The position numbers and the translations under genes were made by a program. Shown one piece after another: positions 1 to 6,264 of a stretch of DNA of 9,581 nucleotides. Source of the stretch: Minisyncoccota bacterium (GTDB lineage: Bacteria > Patescibacteriota > Microgenomatia > UBA1400 > PJMF01). The notes under the pieces were generated by a model. The model made no database searches, was not told where the DNA came from, and worked only from the letters and a program-made list of their open reading frames with translations. The stretch's first letter is position 1, and the number at the start of each line of letters is the position of its first letter. The stretch spans positions 1-9,581 of the forward strand of contig JAAZKO010000072.1 of NCBI GenBank assembly GCA_012799795.1, given 5' to 3'.

Positions 1-473
1 ATTGATTCTTGTTCTTCACGTTCTTTGTCAACTTCTTTAATTTCGGCTAATTCCTGACCAACTTCCGCTATTTCAGCTGTTTCGCTAGATTTAACGGTTT
101 CAGCTAATGTTTGTTTCTCACTAGTTTGTTGCAACTCAGTAAGTGATTCTTTGTTGACAATTGCTCGCCCTTCTTCTTGATCAATTTTTTCCGAACTTAA
201 TGGATCAGTTAGTGATTCAGCGTTTACCGCAATCGAGGATTGATTAAGTTCTTTTTGTCGTAAACTACGAGTTGGCAAGTTTGCTGGAGTCGACGACCGA
301 CTTTCCACTTCACCAATCGCTTCTTCCAATAGATTTAGGGCTTGATGATTGGACAATAACTTAGTCTGCTTCTTATCTGATAACGATTGAACAGTTAAAA
401 ACTGACTTAATTTTGGATATTTTTTCAAGTCAATATTTTGCAATAATGAACCTGAAGCTCGATCGTTAGGCAT
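1..473 (-). CDS. Acidic low-complexity protein, N-terminal part only (runs off window)
   Basis: An open frame starts at the ATG at 473-471 and stays open to the window edge, giving 157 complete codons with no stop. I do not recognise the family. The first 55 or so residues are mixed and probably folded (DLKKYPKLSQFL, then a helix-like NHQALNLLEEAIGEV). From about residue 56 the chain is rich in Ser, Thr, Gln and Glu and looks disordered, with two ESLT copies (about residues 86-89 and 109-112) and a very acidic end (EIKEVDKEREEQES). No signal peptide or membrane segment is visible in this part. The frame is open upstream of the ATG to a TAA at 516-518, and TTG at 488 is a possible alternative start; neither has a clear ribosome binding site. 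It lies 49 bases after the end of the broken SGNH hydrolase, on the same strand, and may be co-transcribed with it. Continuous coding frame and codon pattern make it likely real; the function is unknown. Confidence 0.7.
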   Translation of the reverse strand, partial: MPNDRASGSLLQNIDLKKYPKLSQFLTVQSLSDKKQTKLLSNHQALNLLEEAIGEVESRSSTPANLPTRSLRQKELNQSSIAVNAESLTDPLSSEKIDQEEGRAIVNKESLTELQQTSEKQTLAETVKSSETAEIAEVGQELAEIKEVDKEREEQES

Positions 474-522
474 ACAATCATCATACAAGTTTTTGCTTGA
501 AGAAAAAAGAGAGAGTTAAAAA

Positions 523-999
523 TCAAAGATTTTCTAAAATAAATTCCTCAATAATTTCTCCACTGAGCGAATGACCATAGCTGGACAAATGAAGACCATC
601 TTCATAAAGAGATAAATTATTATGTTCTTGAAAATAAGTAAATAAATCTAAAACGGGAATATTATGCTTGTTACAATAATAAGTAACTTTACCTTGGGGT
701 TTGACAATATAGTCAAAATCTGGCGCTTCACTGTCGTAATTTATTTGAGATCCTATAGGAAATATTACAACTATAAGCTTTGCACTTTGCTTTTTTAATA
801 ATTTATTCATTTCTCTAATTTGCTTATCAAATTCTGGCCAAGTATTATCTTTCCAAGCTGTATTAAAATCAATAGTTTCTTCCCACCAATATTTAGATTC
901 CTTGACTTCATTATTTTTTTTCAAGGAAAAAATTGATATTTTTAAAAAATTTATAAAATAACTTTTATCCAAAACTGAATCTAAATAGGTGTTAATCAA
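523..999 (-). CDS. C-terminal fragment of the broken SGNH hydrolase
   Basis: This 158-codon frame continues the N-terminal fragment in phase after the TAG. The only start near its 5' end is a TTG at 999-997, with no ribosome binding site, so independent translation is doubtful. It contains a beta-strand-like KLIVVIFPIG (residues 74-83), as in SGNH folds before the last helix. It ends with LYEDGLHLSSYGHSLSG, where Asp134 and His137 fit the block V Asp-x-x-His pair. The gene ends in TGA at 523-525. It is best read as the remainder of the pseudogene rather than a gene of its own. Confidence 0.4.
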   Translation of the reverse strand: MINTYLDSVLDKSYFINFLKISIFSLKKNNEVKESKYWWEETIDFNTAWKDNTWPEFDKQIREMNKLLKKQSAKLIVVIFPIGSQINYDSEAPDFDYIVKPQGKVTYYCNKHNIPVLDLFTYFQEHNNLSLYEDGLHLSSYGHSLSGEIIEEFILENL

Positions 1000-1023
1000 T
1001 AAACTATTTTCTGCCTCTTCAGT

Positions 1024-1437
1024 CTAAAGCATATTGCCTTCTGCATCGAATTTGTGCAAAAATTTATGATTATCATTTAGAACATAAGCTAAAATTACAA
1101 TATCAGGATCGCCCAAAAAAGGCACCGAATCTCCCAGAACAACCATTCTTTTGGTTCCTTCAGGCTTAGGCATAATGACTTCGTTGTTTTTCATAGATAA
1201 ACTATTAACCTCAAAACTGTTTGGGTTAAGACGAAATCCAAGTACATCGTCAGCGATTATTTTATGCTCTTCTCCAGATTCACTTTCAGCAACTTCGACT
1301 TGAAAATATGATTTTAAGCCTTCGACAATCCCTTTATATCTAATTCTAAAAAGTGTTTCAATTAAAAAAAATATTATTAAAAAACTAATTAAGCTAGAAA
1401 AACAAATTGCAAGAAATAATAAAAAACGTTTTTTCAT
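1024..1437 (-). CDS. N-terminal fragment of the broken SGNH hydrolase
   Basis: This 137-residue frame begins at an ATG and would be translated up to the TAG at 1024-1026. It keeps the membrane anchor (hydrophobic residues 5-27 after MKKR) and a linker of about 70 residues. It also keeps the nucleophile motif GDSV (residues 102-105) and the block III-like ND (residues 121-122). It lacks the C-terminal Asp-His pair, so it should be inactive as an esterase. If expressed it would be an anchored, truncated protein. No Shine-Dalgarno sequence is visible before the start, as for most genes in this run, so translation may depend on coupling with the DUF192 gene that ends 7 bases upstream. Confidence 0.55.
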   Translation of the reverse strand: MKKRFLLFLAICFSSLISFLIIFFLIETLFRIRYKGIVEGLKSYFQVEVAESESGEEHKIIADDVLGFRLNPNSFEVNSLSMKNNEVIMPKPEGTKRMVVLGDSVPFLGDPDIVILAYVLNDNHKFLHKFDAEGNML

Positions 1438-1444
1438 GAATCAA

Positions 1445-1960
1445 TTAAAATAATTTTAAATAAAGTTTGGATCCCACTAACTCTCTTGTCAAAAAATCAG
1501 GCATCGTTTCCAAAACTAGATCTACTGCTTGAGGAGATTGATAAACAAACAAATCCTCGTCATTTTCTACATCTGGCTTAAGCGCTCGCCTAGTACAATC
1601 TAAGATCGATTGCTCTTTAAGCCAACAAATATCGATGTCAAATTGCATATCTTTCATCCAAAAGTAACGAATTTTAGCTTCAGAAAAAATGAAAAGCATC
1701 CCGTCTAGTTTTTGACCATCTGCTGTTTCTAAGCGTGAACGATTTGATAAACCTCGCCGAGTTGAATTTTCATTTTTAACTACTTCCACTGAAAGTTGTT
1801 TTCCTTGATTCGCAAAAAAATTATCCTTCAAAACTAGTTTAACTACTTGGCCATCTTTAACAAAAAATCGCCAAAGATAAGATTGGTAAAATAAAATGGA
1901 AAAAACAAAAAAACAAATTAACACTACTAATAATATAGGTTTCTTAAATTTTTTTGACAT
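1445..1960 (-). CDS. Membrane-anchored DUF192 family protein
   Basis: The protein has 171 residues: an N-terminal membrane helix (about residues 8-26) after a lysine-rich start, then a DUF192 (COG1430) domain from about residue 57 to the end. The family signatures are visible: RRGLSNRSRL, then GMLFIFSEAKIRYFWMKDM with the typical FWMK core, then DIDICWL. The closing segment from YQSPQAVDLVLE to the C terminus fits the rest of the domain. DUF192 proteins are small, usually exported or anchored beta-rich proteins of unknown biochemical role, so no reaction can be assigned. The topology suggests that the domain lies outside the membrane. Two cysteines (112 and 122) lie close together, and whether they pair is unknown. 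The gene starts 9 bases after the membrane-protein stop and ends 7 bases before the SGNH start, so all three are probably co-transcribed. The start at 1960 places the anchor correctly, although no strong ribosome binding site is seen. Family call is firm; role is not. Confidence 0.88.
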   Translation of the reverse strand: MSKKFKKPILLVVLICFFVFSILFYQSYLWRFFVKDGQVVKLVLKDNFFANQGKQLSVEVVKNENSTRRGLSNRSRLETADGQKLDGMLFIFSEAKIRYFWMKDMQFDIDICWLKEQSILDCTRRALKPDVENDEDLFVYQSPQAVDLVLETMPDFLTRELVGSKLYLKLF

Positions 1961-1969
1961 TTTTGCTTA

Positions 1970-2464
1970 TCAACGGAGTAAAAACAATAATAATAAGAAA
2001 TATATTAAAACTGCCATTTTAATTATTTTAATTTCTGATAAAGCAATTTGTTTTTTAACCCCTTGTAAGAAATATTGATTAAAAACTTTTTGCTTAGGTG
2101 CCAATTGCCAAATCTCAATAATTACGACCAAATTAATTGCCATTATTAAACCCATTCCAGCCAAACTGCCCGTAGAACTTAGCATAAAAATACTCAATAA
2201 AGGTAAAATTAGTAAAAATAAGGGACTACGAGTAATTAAAATTTTCTTTTCCAACTCATCTGCATAGATTTTCTGCAAATATTTTTCATCACCTAACATT
2301 AAAAACAAACCTAAACCATAAGCAAAAATAAAAAGCAAAATTTGTGACCAAATATTAATTATTTGCCACTGCTCTTTAATTAGCCAATACAAAACAAAGA
2401 GCAGCAACACTGCTAAAAGAATGAACTTCTTTGTTTTTTCTTGGCTATCGCTAAAAAAACTCAT
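1970..2464 (-). CDS. Small multi-pass membrane protein, function unknown
   Basis: The protein has 164 residues and about five hydrophobic segments, near residues 14-29, 36-57, 80-97, 101-119 and 147-163. Between the second and third is a charged stretch of about 20 residues (GDEKYLQKIYADELEKK). A second polar loop, APKQKVFNQYFLQGVKKQ, precedes the last helix. I see no transporter, enzyme or secretion motif and do not recognise the family; it could be a Patescibacteria-specific membrane protein. The gene lies 10 bases downstream of the glycosidase gene and 9 bases upstream of the DUF192 gene, which suggests one operon of envelope proteins. It ends in TGA followed at once by TAA, so UGA acts as a stop here. 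No Shine-Dalgarno sequence precedes the ATG at 2464. The coding call is strong because of its length, packing between neighbours and regular helix pattern. Confidence 0.8.
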   Translation of the reverse strand: MSFFSDSQEKTKKFILLAVLLLFVLYWLIKEQWQIINIWSQILLFIFAYGLGLFLMLGDEKYLQKIYADELEKKILITRSPLFLLILPLLSIFMLSSTGSLAGMGLIMAINLVVIIEIWQLAPKQKVFNQYFLQGVKKQIALSEIKIIKMAVLIYFLLLLFLLR

Positions 2465-2474
2465 AAATTAAAAT

Positions 2475-3674
2475 TTAATTACTAAAACCTTTCAAAGATA
2501 ATATCTTTGCGCTAGCTTGATCCACTAATTTTTGGAAATCTAAAGATTCTTCATATCTGCTTTCCAAATCTTTGAGCAAAGAATTTAATTGGGCATAATC
2601 AAATCCTACGCCAAAAAGTAAAACGTGATTACCAGCTTGGATAGCTTCTATAACAATTGTTGAAAGAGTTTTCTTTTCATTACTACCAGGGATATAAGCA
2701 GCTGATTCCATTAACAGATCGTCAGTGATAACTAGGGTTTTTGGATAAAATTGGAAAAGTTGATCCAAACACTGCTTACTTAAGGAACAAGCTTGACCAG
2801 CCAACTTATCTTTTAAGCGTAAATGAGCTGACATTACTCCAATATTTGGATATTGATCAAGCAATCTTTCAAAAATTAAAGTGTCATTTTTATCCAAATC
2901 CACTGTGTCCGCATATAAATGTAAATCTTTTCTACTACTACCTATACCAGGGAAGTGTTTTAAGACTGGCATAATTTGCCAATTGGAAAAGGCTCTAATA
3001 TACTCTTGAGCAATTTGGACAATTTTATCAGGGTCATTAGCAATTCTGTCAGTTAGAATTGGATTGGTGGTAGCAGAAAAATCCACTACCGGCGCTAAGA
3101 CTAAATTAATGCCAAGCTCAGATAATTCCTTAGCTGATTGATTAAGTAAAGCGCTTCTTTCTCTAGCGTTTAACAAATCTGCATTTTGCTCATCTTCAGA
3201 AAAATTAACACTATCAGCTAATTGACGCATGCTTGGTAAGGCGGTAAAGCCTTCACCACTGAAGCGTTGCACTTGCCCCCCCTCATGATCAACAGCTAAT
3301 AAAGGCAAAATCTGTTTTTCACCAACTTTATCTAATAAACTTTCTTGATATTTTTTAGCTGTCTCGTAATCGATTTCTTCACCAAAATAGATAATAAATC
3401 CAGGATTATATTTTTTGATCAATGCCAAATCTTCATTCTCTTCAGGATCTAAGTCATTAGCTAAAAGCAAAGGCAACATGAGCATTTGACTAATTTTTTC
3501 TTTAGTAGTCAATTCAGCAAAACTCAAGTCTTGCTTTTTTTCTTCTGCTAATTCCGCTGGCTGTTCTATTGTTGGTTCTGGAAAATACTTTAAAAAAGGC
3601 TGTTTAAAATAATTGTAGGCTAAAAAACCAGCTAAAATAGCCAAAAAAATAATTAGAGCATTGCGCCACTTCAT
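2475..3674 (-). CDS. nagZ: Membrane-anchored GH3 glycosidase, beta-N-acetylhexosaminidase (NagZ-like)
   Basis: The protein has 399 residues, with one N-terminal membrane helix (about 5-21), a short linker rich in Glu and Pro, and a glycoside hydrolase family 3 barrel from about residue 52. Family motifs occur in order: AVDHEGGQVQR (127-137), LAPVVDFS (193-200), VLKHFPGIG (237-245), KDLH (249-252), MSAHL (281-285) and VITDDLLM (315-322). Asp318 fits the catalytic nucleophile. Asp250 and His252 fit the Asp-His dyad that NagZ-type enzymes use as acid/base. Known NagZ enzymes release N-acetylglucosamine from peptidoglycan fragments during wall turnover. The anchor suggests action at the outer face of the membrane, as for Gram-positive relatives, rather than in the cytosol. 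One oddity is PGIG where NagZ usually has PGHG, so substrate preference may differ. The start at 3674 gives a normal anchor and lies 9 bases after the upstream stop. Fold and family are firm; the exact substrate is inferred. Confidence 0.88.
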   Translation of the reverse strand: MKWRNALIIFLAILAGFLAYNYFKQPFLKYFPEPTIEQPAELAEEKKQDLSFAELTTKEKISQMLMLPLLLANDLDPEENEDLALIKKYNPGFIIYFGEEIDYETAKKYQESLLDKVGEKQILPLLAVDHEGGQVQRFSGEGFTALPSMRQLADSVNFSEDEQNADLLNARERSALLNQSAKELSELGINLVLAPVVDFSATTNPILTDRIANDPDKIVQIAQEYIRAFSNWQIMPVLKHFPGIGSSRKDLHLYADTVDLDKNDTLIFERLLDQYPNIGVMSAHLRLKDKLAGQACSLSKQCLDQLFQFYPKTLVITDDLLMESAAYIPGSNEKKTLSTIVIEAIQAGNHVLLFGVGFDYAQLNSLLKDLESRYEESLDFQKLVDQASAKILSLKGFSN

Positions 3675-3683
3675 AAATTCATT

Positions 3684-4145
3684 TTACTCGAATTTTACTT
3701 TTTTCTCTCTCGCTGTTTTACTTTTTTCTTCTTTATTTTTTTTCAGTAAATTTAGCTTCCACATAAATAATTTAGCTTTACTTCTAGCATTTTGCGCATC
3801 GCTGACAAAAGCTAAAGCTTGTTCTAACAAAGCTCTAGAATATGTTTTAGCTAATTTTATATAAAGTGAGGTGTGATCTTGATCGCCCAAAACAGTTGCC
3901 ATATGACAGCCAAAAGCCTGGAATTCTTGACTAATATATTTATTGCTTTTCTTGATGGAGTGACTACCCAACAATTCAGCAACAGTACTAAATTGTTTTT
4001 TCAAACGATTATTATCGTTTTTTTCTTCAATTTTTTTAGAACTTGGCTTTTTTTTCTTATCCGTTAGATTATTTTGAAAAAGAGATTGCTCAATAACTTC
4101 AATTGACTTGACTTGTTTTTGACTTTTTCTTTTTTTGACAGGCAT
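3684..4145 (-). CDS. Lysine-rich protein of a conserved Patescibacteria type, function unknown
   Basis: The protein has 153 residues and is strongly basic. The N-terminal 50 residues (KKRKSQK, DKKKKPSSKK) and the C-terminal 20 (LLKKNKEEKSKTAREKK) are charged tails. The core, about residues 70-133, is probably helical: QEFQAFGCHMATVLGD, then SLYIKLAKTYSRALLEQA, then ending KLFMWKLN. I recall cores of this kind as conserved hypothetical proteins in Patescibacteria genomes, but I cannot confirm this here and know of no function. The basic tails would suit binding to nucleic acid or to the ribosome; that is inference only. There is no signal peptide or membrane segment. It lies 47 bases after the 229-residue gene and 9 bases before the glycosidase gene. 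A TACAAT box at 4174-4169 may give it its own promoter. The short distance to the glycosidase suggests co-transcription, although the jobs look unrelated. Confidence 0.78.
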   Translation of the reverse strand: MPVKKRKSQKQVKSIEVIEQSLFQNNLTDKKKKPSSKKIEEKNDNNRLKKQFSTVAELLGSHSIKKSNKYISQEFQAFGCHMATVLGDQDHTSLYIKLAKTYSRALLEQALAFVSDAQNARSKAKLFMWKLNLLKKNKEEKSKTAREKKVKFE

Positions 4146-4168
4146 AACAGTCTTGTTTTATTTCTGCT

Positions 4169-4174
4169 ATTGTA
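4169..4174 (-). promoter_or_regulatory. Possible -10 box (TACAAT) for the lysine-rich protein gene
   Basis: TACAAT differs from the sigma-70 consensus TATAAT at one position and lies 23 bases upstream of the ATG at 4145, in the 47-base gap. A -35 at 17 bases would be TTTAAT, which matches poorly. The same hexamer precedes rpsA and the 50-residue ORF. Confidence 0.3.
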
Positions 4175-4192
4175 AAGTCAAAGAAAAATAAA

Positions 4193-4882
4193 TTAAATGA
4201 TGATTTTATCTAAAATCTCTTGATTTTTTTCAACTAGCTTTTGCTCAAACGGGCCTTGCTTCTCAATCAACACTTTTAATTTATTATCTCCCGCTAAACT
4301 TTGATAAAAATCCACTTGAGTTTGTAGTAATTCTTTAGCCTCTAGTAAATTTTTCTTACCGTTATTAGTAAAATCCGCCAACCAATCAGCGCTGATTAGA
4401 TATTGTCCTAGGTTATAAACTTCTTCACCCCCAGCAATAGTGAAACAAACTTGATTAGCTAAATGCATATCATGAGGTCGAACCATGTGACCCTTAACTT
4501 CTGATTTTAGTTCTTTAGGATCAGCAAAAGGTAAAATACCCACATATTCAAATTTTAATTGATCGGCTAGAGCTGCTAAATGCTGCTGGGTGCTGGCATT
4601 GGTTTCATCCCAATCATTAAGCTTTAATTTTTCTTTAAACCAAGCATTTTCTTCGCTGGCAGCAAACTTTAACTTTTTGTCGACTTGTTCTTGAGGAAAA
4701 TTGTCGTTAATAACTTTTTGTAAAGACTTAATTATCTTAGAAAAATGGACTAAACGAAAACCAGAGCCTAAAAAAGCAAAGCGGCGACCATGATTGAGTT
4801 GCACTCCCTCATCACCATCAGCTATAACTAAAGGCACAGGCTGATATAAAGCAGGCTCAGCTGACTGGTTACTCTTAGTCAT
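4193..4882 (-). CDS. Hypothetical soluble protein, 229 residues
   Basis: I do not recognise this protein. It has no signal peptide or membrane helix and should be cytosolic. The middle (about residues 95-150) holds two hydrophobic, strand-like stretches, EYVGILPF and NQVCFTIAGG. They flank a histidine-bearing segment, GHMVRPHDMH, with His132, His137 and His140 and Cys146 close behind. Such spacing could bind metal, but no known metal-site signature is complete. The C-terminal third, from about residue 175, is charged and probably helical (LLEAKELLQTQVDFYQSL; KNQEILDKI). The ATG at 4882 is supported by one of the best ribosome binding sites in the window, AAAGGA six bases upstream. The gene follows the 50-residue ORF by 23 bases, so the two are probably translated from one message. 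Existence is well supported by length and the ribosome binding site; function is unknown. Confidence 0.75.
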   Translation of the reverse strand: MTKSNQSAEPALYQPVPLVIADGDEGVQLNHGRRFAFLGSGFRLVHFSKIIKSLQKVINDNFPQEQVDKKLKFAASEENAWFKEKLKLNDWDETNASTQQHLAALADQLKFEYVGILPFADPKELKSEVKGHMVRPHDMHLANQVCFTIAGGEEVYNLGQYLISADWLADFTNNGKKNLLEAKELLQTQVDFYQSLAGDNKLKVLIEKQGPFEQKLVEKNQEILDKIII

Positions 4883-4905
4883 GAAATTCCTTTTGTTAAT
4901 TAAAA

Positions 4906-5058
4906 CTATTCAGCCATAGCTTGTACTGCAGCCAAATATTGATTCATCTCTTTTTCCACCTTTTCCCAATCACCATTAACTTCACGAATCGCATTAAACA
5001 GTAATTCCATATCTATCAATAGTTGGTCGTCAGTCACAATCATTCTTTGTTTTGCCAT
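4906..5058 (-). CDS. Small acidic protein, 50 residues
   Basis: A short open frame runs from the ATG at 5058 to the TAG at 4908-4906. It encodes MAKQRMIVTDDQLLIDMELL, continues through FNAIREVNGDWEKVEKEMNQ, and ends YLAAVQAMAE. The pattern suggests two amphipathic helices joined at NGDW, a composition typical of a real small folded protein. AAAGG lies about four bases before the ATG, close but usable. A TACAAT box 8 bases before the ATG would give an almost leaderless message. It sits between the rpsA terminator and the 229-residue gene, 23 bases from the latter. It is therefore the likely first gene of the minus-strand run. The two might work together, but nothing in the sequence proves it. 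I know of no family match. Weak point: 50 codons is short enough for an open frame to arise by chance, though position, start signal and composition favour a gene. Confidence 0.6.
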   Translation of the reverse strand: MAKQRMIVTDDQLLIDMELLFNAIREVNGDWEKVEKEMNQYLAAVQAMAE

Positions 5059-5066
5059 AGACCTTT

Positions 5067-5072
5067 ATTGTA
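5067..5072 (-). promoter_or_regulatory. Possible -10 box (TACAAT) for the minus-strand gene run
   Basis: TACAAT lies between the rpsA terminator and the 50-residue ORF, 8 bases before its ATG. A promoter here would start the downstream genes independently of rpsA. The short distance implies a message with almost no leader. No good -35 is visible. Confidence 0.3.
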
Positions 5073-5084
5073 TCATTAGTCGAG

Positions 5085-5115
5085 AAAAAAAGCTAGTTAA
5101 TAGCTTAACTTTTTA
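5085..5115 (-). terminator. Rho-independent terminator of rpsA
   Basis: About 40 bases after the rpsA stop, the minus strand reads AAAAAGTTAAGCTATTAACT followed by AGC and seven T. AGTTAA pairs with TTAACT around a GCTA loop. Alternatively AAGCTA pairs with TAGCTT around TTAAC, leading directly into the T run. The hairpin is AT-rich and weak alone, but the U tract and its position after a highly expressed gene fit a terminator. Confidence 0.55.
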
Positions 5116-5154
5116 CTGAAATATCAATATATAATCAAAAAAATTAAATCAAAA

Positions 5155-6264
5155 CTATTTATAAGCAATCGGTAAATCTGTCTGCACAATTGACAAACTC
5201 ATTCGGCGTTGCTCAGGCACGACATTTTCGACGTTAACAGTTACTTCATCACCAACTTTTAATTCCTTGCTAAGATCAAGTTTAGTTGAATGAATTAAAC
5301 CATCTACACCTTTTTCAACATTAACAAAAACACCAAATGGCTCAATACGAGTAACTTTACCAGTAAAAGTGGTACCAGCAGCATAACGTTCAGCCAGAGT
5401 GTTCCAGGGATCTTCTCCCAACTGCTTAATCGACAGATTCAGTTTATTAGTTCTTTCATCAATACCTAAAACCTTTACTTTAACTCTGTCTCCAACTTTA
5501 TGGTAATCTCGAGGATGATTAACTTTTTCCCAAGAAATTTCAGAAATATGAATTAAGCCTTCTATGTATCCAGTGCTGTCTTTATCATTTTCATCTTGAA
5601 CTGGCACTTCAACTGTTACAAACAAACCAAAATGCATAACTCCAGAAACCACACCCTCATAAATCTCTCCTTCTTTAACTGTTTCAACAGCGAGATCTTT
5701 TTGAGCTAATTCTTTGGCCTCACTGACATGACGTTCAGAAAAAATTAAACGATTTTTCTCTCGATCAACTTCAATCGCTTTTACCTTAAAAGTTTCTCCC
5801 TTGAGGGAAGAAATTTTACCCATATATTGACGACCAAACTGGCTAGAAGGAACAAAACCACGCACCCCATTAACTAAAACAATTAATCCACCACGATTCA
5901 GTTCAATTCCTTTAGCTTCTATATTGAGATCTTTATCGAGTGCTTCTTCAAAATATTCCCACTTAGCATCAGAAGCGGCACCTTTAAGAGACAACAATAC
6001 TTGACCATTATCGTAATCTGTAGAAATAACAATTGCCTTAATTTTGTCACCAACCCCCAAATCTTCAATAAAATCATTAGCAAATTCAAATTCTTTATCG
6101 GCTACATACGCTTCAGTCTTGGCTCCTAAATCAATTACCAAATTCTTTTTATTTTTTTCAGTAATGACACCAGTGACCGTATCTCCTTTTTGAGGAACAA
6201 CTAACTTACCAGCGTTAGCTTTTAAAAGATCCTCCATTGTCATTTTTTTTGTACTCTTAGCCAT
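5155..6264 (-). CDS. rpsA: 30S ribosomal protein S1 (four S1 domains)
   Basis: S1 helps the small ribosomal subunit bind and unfold mRNA at initiation. The protein has 369 residues and four S1 (OB-fold) repeats, at about 26-94, 112-177, 199-281 and 297-360. The third and fourth are the most typical: GVVSGVMHFGLFVTV with GLIHISEIS, and GKVTRIEPFGVFVNV with DGLIHSTKL. E. coli S1 has six repeats in about 557 residues; shorter four-repeat forms are usual in Gram-positive and many other bacteria, so this is not a truncation. The frame is open further, to an ATG at 6306, but I chose the ATG at 6264: AAAGGA lies about 11 bases before it, MAKSTKK is a natural start, and the longer form would overlap a TACAAT promoter box. 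It is divergent from pgk and has its own terminator, so it is probably transcribed alone. The stop is TAG, showing that TAG terminates in this genome. Confidence 0.93.
   Translation of the reverse strand: MAKSTKKMTMEDLLKANAGKLVVPQKGDTVTGVITEKNKKNLVIDLGAKTEAYVADKEFEFANDFIEDLGVGDKIKAIVISTDYDNGQVLLSLKGAASDAKWEYFEEALDKDLNIEAKGIELNRGGLIVLVNGVRGFVPSSQFGRQYMGKISSLKGETFKVKAIEVDREKNRLIFSERHVSEAKELAQKDLAVETVKEGEIYEGVVSGVMHFGLFVTVEVPVQDENDKDSTGYIEGLIHISEISWEKVNHPRDYHKVGDRVKVKVLGIDERTNKLNLSIKQLGEDPWNTLAERYAAGTTFTGKVTRIEPFGVFVNVEKGVDGLIHSTKLDLSKELKVGDEVTVNVENVVPEQRRMSLSIVQTDLPIAYK

Larger units (their letters stand above)
523..1437 (-). pseudogene. Membrane-anchored SGNH/GDSL hydrolase, broken by an in-frame TAG and an apparent internal deletion
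   Basis: Two open frames (1024-1437 and 523-999) lie in the same reading frame, separated by one TAG at 1024-1026 and eight sense codons. Read through, they form one SGNH hydrolase of about 304 codons: an N-terminal membrane helix (residues 5-27), the block I motif VVLGDSV with the presumed catalytic Ser104, a block III-like YVLND, and a C-terminal DGLH motif holding the presumed Asp and His. SGNH enzymes are esterases, often acting on acyl groups of envelope polysaccharides. Beyond the TAG, GDSVPF is followed within four residues by PDIVILAYVLND. In the family these blocks are normally separated by roughly 50-70 residues that include the block II glycine of the oxyanion hole, so a large in-frame stretch seems lost. 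The rest shows no frameshift, which suggests recent inactivation. TAG is a genuine stop for rpsA here, so recoding is unlikely; sequencing or assembly error is possible. The gene starts 7 bases after the DUF192 stop. Confidence 0.75.

Noticed and set aside
474..522. Possible terminator after the SGNH pseudogene
   Set aside because: Only a four-base stem (CAAG/CTTG) is present and it is not followed by a T run.
1024..1026. TAG as a reassigned or read-through codon
   Set aside because: TAG ends rpsA at a normal C terminus and also ends the 50-residue ORF, and no recoding structure is visible after it. A nonsense mutation or sequence error is simpler.
1896..2078. 60-codon plus-strand open frame
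   Set aside because: It is antisense to the start of the DUF192 gene and the end of the membrane protein gene, is Asn/Lys-rich, and has no supporting features.
2741..2974. 77-codon plus-strand open frame
   Set aside because: It is antisense to the catalytic part of the GH3 glycosidase and has no recognisable domain.
3661..4067. Two plus-strand open frames rich in Phe and Leu
   Set aside because: They mirror the Lys-rich codons of the 153-residue gene; AAA/AAG read on the other strand gives Phe and Leu.
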